Below, in pieces: positions 27,543-36,167 of a stretch of 64,000 nucleotides of DNA. Made by a program: the position numbers and the translations under genes. The notes under the pieces were generated by a model. The model saw only the letters and a program-made list of their open reading frames with translations, searched no databases and was not told the origin of the DNA. Each line of letters starts with the position of its first letter. Positions within the stretch are counted from its first letter, which is position 1. Where the stretch lies: positions 1 through 64,000 of the forward strand of contig NZ_BAJY01000011.1 in assembly GCF_000613945.1 (NCBI RefSeq), given 5' to 3'. Source of the stretch: Prevotella falsenii DSM 22864 = JCM 15124. Its GTDB lineage: Bacteria; Bacteroidota; Bacteroidia; Bacteroidales; Bacteroidaceae.

Positions 27543-30023
27543 ATGAGCTATTCAATAGAAAAAATAACACAATTAATAAACGCAGAACGGTATGGCGATG
27601 GTGCTGCAAGCATCAGTTTCCTACTGACAGACAGCCGTTCGCTCTGCTTTCCCGAAGAAACACTGTTCTTCGCACTGAAGTCCGACCGCAACGACGGGCA
27701 TCATTACATTCCCGAACTGTATCGTCGAGGGGTGCGCAACTTCGTGGTAGAGAGCGTTCCAAAGGATTTTTCTACACTTTATGCGCACGCAAATTTCCTG
27801 AAAGTGGGCAACACGCTCGCTGCCCTTCAGCAGCTGACAACCTGCCATCGCAAGGCGTTCGATATTCCCGTCGTAGGTATTACCGGGTCGAACGGCAAGA
27901 CGATGGTGAAGGAATGGCTGTCGCAGCTGCTTGCCTACGACAAGAATGTAACGCGTTCGCCCAAGAGCTACAACTCGCAGATAGGTGTTCCGCTGTCGGT
28001 GTGGCTGCTGAACGAAAGTTCGCAAATCGGTTTAATCGAGGCAGGCATCAGCAAAGTGGGCGAAATGCAGGCGTTACACGATATTATTCAGCCTACGGTG
28101 GGCGTGCTGACGAGTTTAGGTGCTGCCCATCAAGAAAACTTTTCGTCGTTGGAAGAGAAGTGTAACGAGAAGCTGTTGCTGTTCAAAGGCACGCAAGCCT
28201 TGGTCTATCAGCTCGACGATAAGATAGCGGCGAAGTGCATTGCAGCGAGCCATTACGATGGAAAACTGCTTGCTTGGTCGGAACACGACCTCACTGCCGC
28301 CTTCTTTGCAGACCATATAGAGAAGAGCGACACGACATCGACCGTCTCTTATATATGGCAACAGACCACACGCGGCAGCTTTACTTTGCCTTTCATCGAC
28401 GAGGCAAGTGTGAGCAACTGCATCACCTGTGCTGTCGTTGCGCTGCACTTTGGCATTCTGCCCGATGTGTTGGCACAGCGTATGGCAACACTCGAACCGG
28501 TCGCAATGCGCCTTGAAGTGAAAGAAGGGCAACACGGCTGCACGCTCATCAACGATTCTTACAACTCCGATATAAACTCGCTCGACATCGCACTCGACTT
28601 TATGAACCGCCGTCCCGACCAAAAACAACGCGAGCGTACACTTATCTTAAGCGACATTTACCAAAGCGGCGAAACCGAACAGCAGCTTTATGCCGACGTG
28701 GCAGCATTGGTAAAGAAGCGCGGTGTAACGAAGTTTATCGGCATCGGCACCGCACTTGGACGACAGCAGCAGTCTTTTGAAGGTTTGGAAACAAAGTTTT
28801 TCTTTGAAAACATAGCCGATTTCATCGGCAGCAAAGTGTTTAAGTCCCTGCACGACGAAGTAATTTTGCTGAAAGGAGCACGCTCTTTCGGTTTCGACAA
28901 GCTCACCGAACTGTTGGTAAAGAAGGTGCACGAAACTGTATTGGAAGTGAATTTGAATGCCGTAATAGACAATCTGAACCGGTATCGCTCTTTCTTAAAG
29001 CCCGAAACAAAGCTCGTTTGTATGATAAAAGCCGATGCCTATGGAGCCGGAGCAGTAGAGATTGCCAAGACTTTGGAGGACCATCGCGTCGATTATCTTG
29101 CTGTTGCAGTGGCTGACGAAGGTGCTACGCTGCGCCGAAACGGCATTACAAGCAACATTATGATAATGAACCCGGAGATGAGTTCGTTTAAAACGCTCTT
29201 CGATTACGAGCTCGAACCGGAGGTATATAGCTTCCGTTTGTTGGACGCACTGATTAAAGCAGCGGAGAAAGAAGGCATTACGGGCTACCCTGTTCATATC
29301 AAACTCGACACGGGAATGCACCGTTTGGGTTTCAATCCTCGTACCGACATCGACCTTCTCATAGAGAAGCTGCGCCATCAGAATGCGTTGATACCGCGTT
29401 CGGTATTCTCTCACTTCGTTGGTTCGGACAGTAATGACTTCGATTCGTTCTCTGCCGCACAGTTTGCACTGTTCAAAGAGGGCAGCAAGAAACTGCAAGC
29501 GGCTTTCAGTCATCGCATTTTGCGCCACATGGACAACTCGGCAGGCATCGAACACTTCCCCGAACGACAGCTGGATATGTGCCGATTGGGACTCGGACTT
29601 TATGGTATCAACCCGCGCGACAATGCCGTTATAAGCAACGTATCGACACTTAAAACCACCATTTTGCAGCTTCGGAATGTTCCGGCAGGCGAAACTGTGG
29701 GCTATTCTCGCCGCGGCATCATCGAAAAAGACAGCGTCATAGGAGCCATACCGATTGGATATGCCGACGGATTGAACCGTAAGTTAGGCAATCGCAACTG
29801 CTATTGCCTTGTCAATGGTAAGCGAGCCTACTATATGGGCAATATCTGCATGGACGTGGCATTGATAGATGTAACGGGAATAGACTGCCAAGAGGGCGAC
29901 AGCGTTGAAATATTCGGCGACCATTTGCCCGTAACGGTGTTGAGCGATGCAATAGGCACCATTCCATACGAGGTATTGACAACGGTTAGCAACCGTGTAA
30001 AAAGAGTTTATTTTCAAGATTAA
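27543..30023 (+). CDS. Bifunctional MurF ligase / alanine racemase
   Basis: An 826-residue fusion. Residues 1 to about 460 are MurF, which adds D-Ala-D-Ala to the UDP-MurNAc-tripeptide: P-loop GITGSNGKTMVKEWL, then LINDSYNSDINS. From about 465 on it is a PLP alanine racemase: LNAVIDNLNRYRSFL, the PLP lysine in CMIKADAYGAGAVE, and the second catalytic Tyr region VGYSRRGIIEKDSVIGAIP. The racemase supplies D-Ala for the ligase step on the same chain. I recall this fusion as common in Bacteroidetes. No separate alr or murF is present in the window. rmuC follows by 11 bp. Confidence 0.95.
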   Translation: MSYSIEKITQLINAERYGDGAASISFLLTDSRSLCFPEETLFFALKSDRNDGHHYIPELYRRGVRNFVVESVPKDFSTLYAHANFLKVGNTLAALQQLTTCHRKAFDIPVVGITGSNGKTMVKEWLSQLLAYDKNVTRSPKSYNSQIGVPLSVWLLNESSQIGLIEAGISKVGEMQALHDIIQPTVGVLTSLGAAHQENFSSLEEKCNEKLLLFKGTQALVYQLDDKIAAKCIAASHYDGKLLAWSEHDLTAAFFADHIEKSDTTSTVSYIWQQTTRGSFTLPFIDEASVSNCITCAVVALHFGILPDVLAQRMATLEPVAMRLEVKEGQHGCTLINDSYNSDINSLDIALDFMNRRPDQKQRERTLILSDIYQSGETEQQLYADVAALVKKRGVTKFIGIGTALGRQQQSFEGLETKFFFENIADFIGSKVFKSLHDEVILLKGARSFGFDKLTELLVKKVHETVLEVNLNAVIDNLNRYRSFLKPETKLVCMIKADAYGAGAVEIAKTLEDHRVDYLAVAVADEGATLRRNGITSNIMIMNPEMSSFKTLFDYELEPEVYSFRLLDALIKAAEKEGITGYPVHIKLDTGMHRLGFNPRTDIDLLIEKLRHQNALIPRSVFSHFVGSDSNDFDSFSAAQFALFKEGSKKLQAAFSHRILRHMDNSAGIEHFPERQLDMCRLGLGLYGINPRDNAVISNVSTLKTTILQLRNVPAGETVGYSRRGIIEKDSVIGAIPIGYADGLNRKLGNRNCYCLVNGKRAYYMGNICMDVALIDVTGIDCQEGDSVEIFGDHLPVTVLSDAIGTIPYEVLTTVSNRVKRVYFQD

Positions 30024-30034
30024 ATACAAGCAAA

Positions 30035-31333
30035 ATGGTTTTTCTTTATTTCTTTTCGGGTTTATTTCTCGGTGCGCTTCTTGCCTTTTTGTGGGCACGA
30101 AGCCAAGTTGCCACTACCGCACAGAAGCTGTCTGCCGAGCTTGCTGTTGCAAAAAGCAGGTTGGAAACGGCACAGAAGAACGCTGCCGACAGCGTAAATG
30201 CAGAGCGTGAACACAGTCAGAAACTGCTCGGCGAAATGCAGAAGCAAATGGAAACCGCCAAAAAACTGATGCAAGAAGAAATGCGCACAATGGCTGCACA
30301 AATGCTTTCGGAAAGCAGGGAACACCTGAACACTGCCGACAAAGAACGGTTAGACGCACTTCTGAAGCCGCTGCACGAGCGCATAGATGCGTTCAACCGG
30401 AACGTAACGGCTGCAACAAAGGAGGGAGCAAGCAACAAAACCGAAATAAAAACAACGTTTGAAGAGACGATAAAACTGTTGCAGGAAGTTCAAACCGCAA
30501 CCGTGAAAAGTATTCGTGAAGATAACGAACGCGCCATAAAGGAGTTGAGCCGGCAAACCGAGCGCATCGGCAACGATGCAGCATCGCTGACGCAGGCACT
30601 GAAAGGCGACACCAAGATGCAGGGCGATTGGGGCGAGATGATATTGGAAACCACTTTGGAAAGTTGCGGACTGACGAAAAACGAACAATTCTTCCTGCAA
30701 CGAAACTATCAAGATGCAAAAGGAAACAGCTTCCGTCCCGATGCCGTTATCGATTTGCCCGGCGGTGAGCACGCCGTTATCGACGCAAAGGTTTCGCTGA
30801 CAGCTTATCAGGCTGCCGTAAACGCTACCGATACAACAGAACAGGAGCAGTTTCTGAAAGAACACATTAAGTCTATAAAGAAGCACGTCGATGAACTTTC
30901 GGCTAAAAACTACGAAAAGATAGTGCCAAACTGCATTGGCTATGTGCTTATGTTCATTCCTTACGAAAGCGGATACGCAGCAGCGATTAAGACAGACCCT
31001 TCTATTCTGCAGTATGCCTACCGCAAACACATCATCTTGCTAAGTCCGAGCAACCTCTTGATGGCTTTACAGCTTACCCACACGATGTGGCAGAACTACC
31101 GTATGAATAAGAATGTAGAGGAAATTTTGCGCATATCGAACGACCTTTACGATAAGTTTGTTTCGTTTGGAGAGACTTTTTTGAAAGTCGGAACAGGCAT
31201 ACAGAAACTTCAAAGCGATTACGAGAAAGCCCATTCGCAGCTTAGCGAAGGCAAGGGAAACATTGTTCGCCGCCTCGACAATATGAAGATGTTGGGCATA
31301 ACACCCAAGAAAGAAATTCCCGATGGCTTATAG
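30035..31333 (+). CDS. rmuC: DNA recombination protein RmuC
   Basis: A 432-residue protein with an N-terminal membrane anchor (VFLYFFSGLFLGALLAFLWA), a long coiled coil (about 25-180) and the RmuC domain: MQGDWGEMILETTLE, FRPDAVIDLPGGEHAVIDAK (a PD-(D/E)xK-nuclease-like core) and LMFIPYESGYAAA. In E. coli rmuC limits recombination at inverted repeats. It follows murF-alr by 11 bp and is probably co-transcribed. A gene-poor, repeat-rich region of about 1.5 kb begins right after it. Confidence 0.94.
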   Translation: MVFLYFFSGLFLGALLAFLWARSQVATTAQKLSAELAVAKSRLETAQKNAADSVNAEREHSQKLLGEMQKQMETAKKLMQEEMRTMAAQMLSESREHLNTADKERLDALLKPLHERIDAFNRNVTAATKEGASNKTEIKTTFEETIKLLQEVQTATVKSIREDNERAIKELSRQTERIGNDAASLTQALKGDTKMQGDWGEMILETTLESCGLTKNEQFFLQRNYQDAKGNSFRPDAVIDLPGGEHAVIDAKVSLTAYQAAVNATDTTEQEQFLKEHIKSIKKHVDELSAKNYEKIVPNCIGYVLMFIPYESGYAAAIKTDPSILQYAYRKHIILLSPSNLLMALQLTHTMWQNYRMNKNVEEILRISNDLYDKFVSFGETFLKVGTGIQKLQSDYEKAHSQLSEGKGNIVRRLDNMKMLGITPKKEIPDGL

Positions 31334-31397
31334 TTACACCTTATTTATATATGGCAGTGGCAGTGCTTCGCAGATTTTACGAACACCATAAAGGATA

Positions 31398-31594
31398 AAC
31401 CCCAATCGTTCATTAGCGTCCTTGACCGGTTTTGTTCGATTGTCGAGCAGATGTGCCGCCATTTCATCGAAGGCGTAGCGGGCTACGGTGAGATGGAATG
31501 GCGGCGCAGATGCCGGCAAGCGGACGAAAGCAGCAAGGAAGCATGACGGTAATAACAAAGATAAGAAAATGCGTCCTAATGAGCGATTGGGGTT
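31398..31594. mobile_element. 197-bp inverted-repeat (MITE-like) element
   Basis: The ends AACCCCAATCGTTCATTAG (31398-31416) and its inverted match (31576-31594) differ at one position in 19. Inside are a GCCGCCATTTCAT/ATGGAATGGCGGC hairpin and a central GTAGCGGGCTAC at 31474. It has no coding capacity. A partial copy of the left end is at 22712. Confidence 0.6.
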
Positions 31595-31701
31595 AAGGGC
31601 TGATTTCAGACACGGAGTCAGCCTTTATTTATACCAATTGCAGCCTTACGTTACTTCTCCTTTTTTTCCTATTGTATGGCTGAAAAACGGGTCATAAAAC
31701 T

Positions 31702-31889
31702 GTAAAAATTATTCGCAAGCGTTGCTGTCGCATAACAGCTTTATTACCAGCGCATTACAAAACCTATTGTTTTGCATTCCAAAACCGTAGGTTTTGCACG
31801 GTAAAACCTACGGTTTAACAACGCAAAACCTACGGTTTCGCAACGTCAAACCGATTATATCACTTTTTAACAGAATTATCTTTACAAAA
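31702..31889 (+). repeat. Repeat A, copy 2
   Basis: Same orientation and length as copy 1, with modules CAAAACCTATTGTTTTGC, AAACCGTAGGTTT, AAACCTACGGTTT (twice), and the end CACTTTTTAACAGAATTATC. Confidence 0.85.
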
Positions 31890-32090
31890 TTAAAGGCATT
31901 TATTAAGAATGCACCTCAGTCGCCCAAAAGGGAAAACTACGCCTCTAATTAAATTTATACCCAACTCTTTTACAGTGCTGCCGACGTATCATTATTATTG
32001 GGTATTTTCTTTAGCAATCGGCAAATACATACAAATAAACTTGGTTACTTCGCTAAAAATAGATAAGTTTGCAGCCGAAAATTACAATTA

Positions 32091-32290
32091 TAAGTAGGTG
32101 TTCATAATTAATTGACATTGTATTTATGGCTATTTCCCGGTCAGTCTGCCGTCTTGAAGAAAGAGTGTAGCGGGCTACACGACTGATGAAAGGCGACAGA
32201 ATGACGGAAAAGAGACGTGAAGACGATGGCAAAGTGAAAGCATAAAAGATAAAAGCAATATAGATACGTTTAATTTTGAACACCTACTTA
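32091..32290. mobile_element. 200-bp TA-type inverted-repeat (MITE-like) element, full copy
   Basis: Perfect 14-bp terminal inverted repeats, TAAGTAGGTGTTCA at 32091-32104 and its complement at 32277-32290. The termini carry TA, as expected for Tc1/IS630-type insertion. A central GTAGCGGGCTAC hairpin is at 32168. It has no coding capacity. A shortened copy is at 34431-34522. Confidence 0.75.
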
Positions 32291-32622
32291 CGATGGACAA
32301 ATAAACTATGAGAACTAACCGAAAAGCAACTTTGTTGCTGCTCGCTGTAAGCTCAAGTGAACTGAAAAAGAAGAAAGAGGATAATGCTGAGTTTCATTTT
32401 GCACCCACAAAAACAAACCCTATCACCCATTTGTTACAATAAAAGCGACATTATGGGCAATGCTGTGCGATTTTTTCTTAAGGAAAAAGACAATTGCAAA
32501 AGATATGACAAGGCAGATATGATTAATTATTAGCAATACAAACAAAATACTGTTAAATTACATATTGCAGGAGAATAATAAAGTAATAAACGTTAAATCA
32601 TTAGTTCCTTTTAACTAATAGA

Positions 32623-32654
32623 TTTGCTTTTATCCTCATTTATTAGTATATTTG
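32623..32654 (+). promoter_or_regulatory. Promoter of the BACON/protease gene cluster
   Basis: TTTG at 32623-32626, a 20-bp spacer and TATATTTG at 32647-32654. The first gene starts about 145 bp downstream, so the mRNA has a long AT-rich leader. Confidence 0.65.
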
Positions 32655-32800
32655 CAATACGAAATCTAAACAAACTTTAAATATGTATAATAAATTGAAT
32701 AAAGAAATCATATATATCTGTACAAGTTACTTAGCTCTTTCACAGTATGTCAGTCTAATCTTTAAATATTAATTTTATATCAAATAAAACCTTGAAAAGT

Positions 32801-34420
32801 ATGGATTTAAAAAAGACCATCTTTCCCCTGTTCTTAGGTGGAATTCTTCTTTGCCTGTTTTCATGCGCAAAGGAAGACGAATTTGAGTTACCTACATTGG
32901 TTCTTTCAGAAAACAATGTAACTTTTGACAAAGGAGTTGGTGAAAGAAACATCAGCGTAACCACTAACCAAAGTAATTGGATAGCCTCATCTCCGCACGA
33001 GGGCGAGTGGGTATCGGTTATTCAAGATGGCAACATTCTGAAAATAAAAGTTGCTGAAAACAAGATGGGTACCGACCGCACAAGCTACGTTGTCGTGAAT
33101 GCCAACGGTGCTACCGGAAAGGTAGAAGTGAAACAAAGCGCAGCCGACGTGGTGCTTGACATTACACCAACAGCAATTTATCTTCCACAAATGGGTGGAG
33201 AAAAGGTGGTTGATGTTACAAGCAATTCATCGGTCTACGAAATTACAACCAGCGAAGAAGTAGATTGGCTTAAGATACTTAAGCGCGATGAAGAGATAAA
33301 ATTGATTGCCAAACGTAACGATACCAATCATAAGCGCGAGGTAAAACTATACGCAAAGAGCGGTAACGAGACTCGTGAAATCGTCGTATCACAGTCGGGC
33401 ATACAACGTTATATCCTTCCTATCAACCCCGGTATGCCACAAGATGCTCACAAAATCATGGAATATGAACTTGGACGCGGCAGCTACTTACGCGATTATC
33501 AAACTGCCATGCCCGGCTTCGGACTTGAGGAAATGTACACTTTCATTACCCCTTCGCCCATATTCACGTTGATACAGTATTGCAGCCCTGATGGCGTTAC
33601 GTCTTCGCAGATTATTACAGTCGGCGACGGAATTGGTGCCGTAGAAGCCGTTAAGGATAAAGCGTTCGAGAAATTCCTCACCGACAGCGGGTATGTACGC
33701 AACAATTCCGAATCGGACAGAGAGTACACGAACGAGAAAGAACTTATGTCGTTGAAGATTTATATATCTGAAAAGCCCGGTAACCAAGGCGTAAACCTTA
33801 CATTCAAGCCTATTACGAAACAAATTGGAGAGTACAAGACTTTTGAGAAAGTGCCTTACTATCCTCTTGAACTCTTGCAGGTAGCAACAGTAAAAGTACC
33901 TGAAGTTGAACAATTTGAAAAGAATGCGGGAAGCAAAGAAGAAGAACGCACTTATAACGAATATAAGAATACCGAAGTGTCTCAGCTCCAATATACGCTG
34001 AAAGAAAATGCAGACCCAAGTGCTGCTTACGGTCGTATCCACATGTTCTATACAACAGGCAATGACGGAAAAGCTCCCGAAAAACTTGGAAGCGTACAGA
34101 TTGGTGCTCTTCTCTTCAAGGATACCAACCTTGGTCTATGGAAGTATGGAAACAAATGGATTGTAACGAAAGAGTTCCAAAAGAAACTTGGAGAAGAAGG
34201 ATTTTCTTTCCTTCGTTCTGCAAACAACACCCACTTCTTTGCTCGCGAACGCGACCATCTGCTCATCGCCGTTACATGCGTAGTAGACAACAACGTTCCT
34301 GTTCTTGCATTACTTTACAACTACGACGAGTCTGTATTCGGCGGAGGTAGTAAGAGTTTGAAGGCTCAAGGGAAAATGATGAAAAACTTTATGAAAGTAA
34401 AGAAAGTTTTGAAGTTTTAA
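32801..34420 (+). CDS. BACON-domain surface lipoprotein, paralogue 1
   Basis: A 539-residue lipoprotein: hydrophobic signal, then LFSC with the lipid-bearing Cys at 22, followed by acidic residues (AKEDEFE), which suits surface export in Bacteroidetes. Two BACON-type beta domains lie at about 30-115 and 120-205; the first has NWIASSPHEGEWVSV and ends in VEVKQSA. A C-terminal part of about 330 residues (MPQDAHKIMEYELGRGSYL, FGLEEMYTF) is unfamiliar and shared with the next gene. I use the ATG at 32801; a TTG nine bases upstream is less likely. Function unknown; ligand binding or partnership with the protease is inferred from context. Confidence 0.88.
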   Translation: MDLKKTIFPLFLGGILLCLFSCAKEDEFELPTLVLSENNVTFDKGVGERNISVTTNQSNWIASSPHEGEWVSVIQDGNILKIKVAENKMGTDRTSYVVVNANGATGKVEVKQSAADVVLDITPTAIYLPQMGGEKVVDVTSNSSVYEITTSEEVDWLKILKRDEEIKLIAKRNDTNHKREVKLYAKSGNETREIVVSQSGIQRYILPINPGMPQDAHKIMEYELGRGSYLRDYQTAMPGFGLEEMYTFITPSPIFTLIQYCSPDGVTSSQIITVGDGIGAVEAVKDKAFEKFLTDSGYVRNNSESDREYTNEKELMSLKIYISEKPGNQGVNLTFKPITKQIGEYKTFEKVPYYPLELLQVATVKVPEVEQFEKNAGSKEEERTYNEYKNTEVSQLQYTLKENADPSAAYGRIHMFYTTGNDGKAPEKLGSVQIGALLFKDTNLGLWKYGNKWIVTKEFQKKLGEEGFSFLRSANNTHFFARERDHLLIAVTCVVDNNVPVLALLYNYDESVFGGGSKSLKAQGKMMKNFMKVKKVLKF

Positions 34421-34430
34421 TTAAATGGTA

Positions 34431-34522
34431 TAAGTAGGTGTTCATAATTAATTGACGATGGCAAAGTGAAAGCATAAAAGATAAAAGCAATATAGATACG
34501 TTTAATTTTGAATACCTACTTA
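34431..34522. mobile_element. 92-bp internally deleted copy of the TA-type element
   Basis: It keeps both terminal repeats (TAAGTAGGTGTTCA and, inverted, TAAGTAGGTATTCA) but lacks the central 108 bp of 32091-32290. The junction falls at GAC, a trinucleotide present at both deletion edges. It sits between the two BACON genes, 22 bp upstream of the second start. Confidence 0.8.
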
Positions 34523-34543
34523 CCTTATTTAAATTTATTCGAT

Positions 34544-36148
34544 ATGCGTATAATGAATTTATATAAACTGCTGCGACTCTCATCTGTATGCCTGTTATTA
34601 GCAATGGTAGCAGGCTGCGCCGAGAGTGTTGATTTCGAACAACCGCAGCTGAGCGTCTCTGAAAAGGAGATAAAGTTTACCAATCAGATTGGTGAGAAGA
34701 CCATTTCCGTGAACACGAACTGCAAGGAATGGATTGCAACAACTCCCAAGAGTTGGATACATCTCACCCAAAACGGAAACGAGTTTATCGTAAAAGTCGA
34801 TGCAAACACGACCGGAGCGGAAAGAAGCAGCTACATTCTTGTAGATGGCGGCTTGGCTGTTGAAAAGATAATGGTAAACCAAAGTGCTGCCGACCTTTCG
34901 TTGGAAATTGCCAATGGCGAAATTATCCTGCCACAAGCAGGAGGCACAACCACCGTGGACGTAAATTTGGAAAGCAACATGTACGAAATGGTTCAGAGCG
35001 AAAAACCTGATTGGTTGCAGATTATCAAGAAGAAGCACGCTTTGAAGTTCATTTCCAAAACAAATCACAGTGCAACGGAAAGAAGCATAAAGCTTATAAT
35101 ATCGAATGCAGGAAAGAGCAACGAAGTGATTGTTAAGCAACCGGGTGTAGCTACTTTCATATTGGCATGCAACCCCGGTGCTCCTTTCAGTCTTTTCAAG
35201 ATGATGGACTTTGAATATCGCCGTGGAAGCTTGCTTTCAGAGTATGGTGCTCCGGACCCGCAAATGGGATTGTACGAAGAAAGTTATACTTTCAAGACGC
35301 CGTCCCCTTTATTCAAGGAAGTATTCTATGTTCACGACACACAATACTTTATGCCTACCCGCATCTTCACACGTTCGTTGGTCAGAGAAGGTGTCGAGGC
35401 TGTGAAAACGCAGGCTTTCCAAGATTTCGTAAAAGCCAATGGTTATGTAAGAGATACAAAAGACCCTAACCATTACATCAACGAGAAAGAACTTATGACA
35501 ATGGACGTGGACATTTTGGAAAGCAATAATAGTGTCGTGTTGTTCTTCTACCAGATGCACATTCAAGACAAAGAATACGAAACATTCAAAGAACTTCAAC
35601 TCGGACCACTCCACCTCCTGAATAAAGCCGACCAAAAAGTCAGTGAGGTAGAGGAATACGAAAAGAGTCAGAACAGCGAAGAAGTTAAACGACAGATTTC
35701 TAAAAACAGGGAAATTGAAGCCATCGTCTATAAGACAACAGACCCCATATTGGTAACTCGCACATACTTCTTATATACGCGCGGTGGAGACTATCCGGCT
35801 CCGCAAGAAATGGTAGGAAGCGTTGAGCAGTATAGCCTTAGCTTCAGCCAACCAAACTTAGGTATATGGCAACATGGTAAAGAATGGTTTGTAACTCGTG
35901 AGTTTGATAAGCTGCTTACTTCAAATAACTTTGAGTTTGTAGGCTACACCGGCAAGTTCCATGTCTATGCCCGTCGCTCTGATTATCTGACATTGGCAAT
36001 CTCCGGTGAAAAGTTTGTCGATGTGAATGAAGGACAGCCGGTAATGCAAATCGGCGTACTTTACAAACCAAATGTCTTTGCCGGAAGCAAGCAAGAGATG
36101 CTGACAAAGGTAGAGAATATACTTAAGAAACACAATCGAAAGAAATAA
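34544..36148 (+). CDS. BACON-domain surface lipoprotein, paralogue 2
   Basis: A 534-residue protein, paralogous along its whole length to the preceding gene. It has a signal peptide with VAGC (lipid Cys at 25), two BACON-type domains (EWIATTPKSWIHLTQNGNEF; KIMVNQSA) and the same C-terminal region (PGAPFSLFKMMDFEYRRGSLL, EESYTFKTPSPLF, YINEKELMTMDVDI). The frame opens at 34508 inside the small repeat element; the ATG at 34544 (or 34553) gives a normal signal peptide. This is a tandem duplication with clear divergence. The protease gene follows after 19 bp. Confidence 0.88.
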   Translation: MRIMNLYKLLRLSSVCLLLAMVAGCAESVDFEQPQLSVSEKEIKFTNQIGEKTISVNTNCKEWIATTPKSWIHLTQNGNEFIVKVDANTTGAERSSYILVDGGLAVEKIMVNQSAADLSLEIANGEIILPQAGGTTTVDVNLESNMYEMVQSEKPDWLQIIKKKHALKFISKTNHSATERSIKLIISNAGKSNEVIVKQPGVATFILACNPGAPFSLFKMMDFEYRRGSLLSEYGAPDPQMGLYEESYTFKTPSPLFKEVFYVHDTQYFMPTRIFTRSLVREGVEAVKTQAFQDFVKANGYVRDTKDPNHYINEKELMTMDVDILESNNSVVLFFYQMHIQDKEYETFKELQLGPLHLLNKADQKVSEVEEYEKSQNSEEVKRQISKNREIEAIVYKTTDPILVTRTYFLYTRGGDYPAPQEMVGSVEQYSLSFSQPNLGIWQHGKEWFVTREFDKLLTSNNFEFVGYTGKFHVYARRSDYLTLAISGEKFVDVNEGQPVMQIGVLYKPNVFAGSKQEMLTKVENILKKHNRKK

Positions 36149-36167
36149 TATTGAAAGAAATATAGTA

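Larger units (their letters stand above)
31334..32622. other. Gene-poor, repeat-rich region
   Basis: No convincing gene. It holds an inverted-repeat element (31398-31594), repeat A copy 2 (31702-31889) and a TA-type inverted-repeat element (32091-32290). A 44-codon frame at 32308-32442 (MRTNRKATLLLLAV...) starts like a signal peptide but has no recognisable continuation and is probably chance. Confidence 0.8.

Noticed and set aside
32308-32442. 44-codon frame starting MRTNRKATLLLLAV
   Set aside because: Signal-like start but then a lysine-rich, non-hydrophobic run and an early stop; no family and no promoter match.
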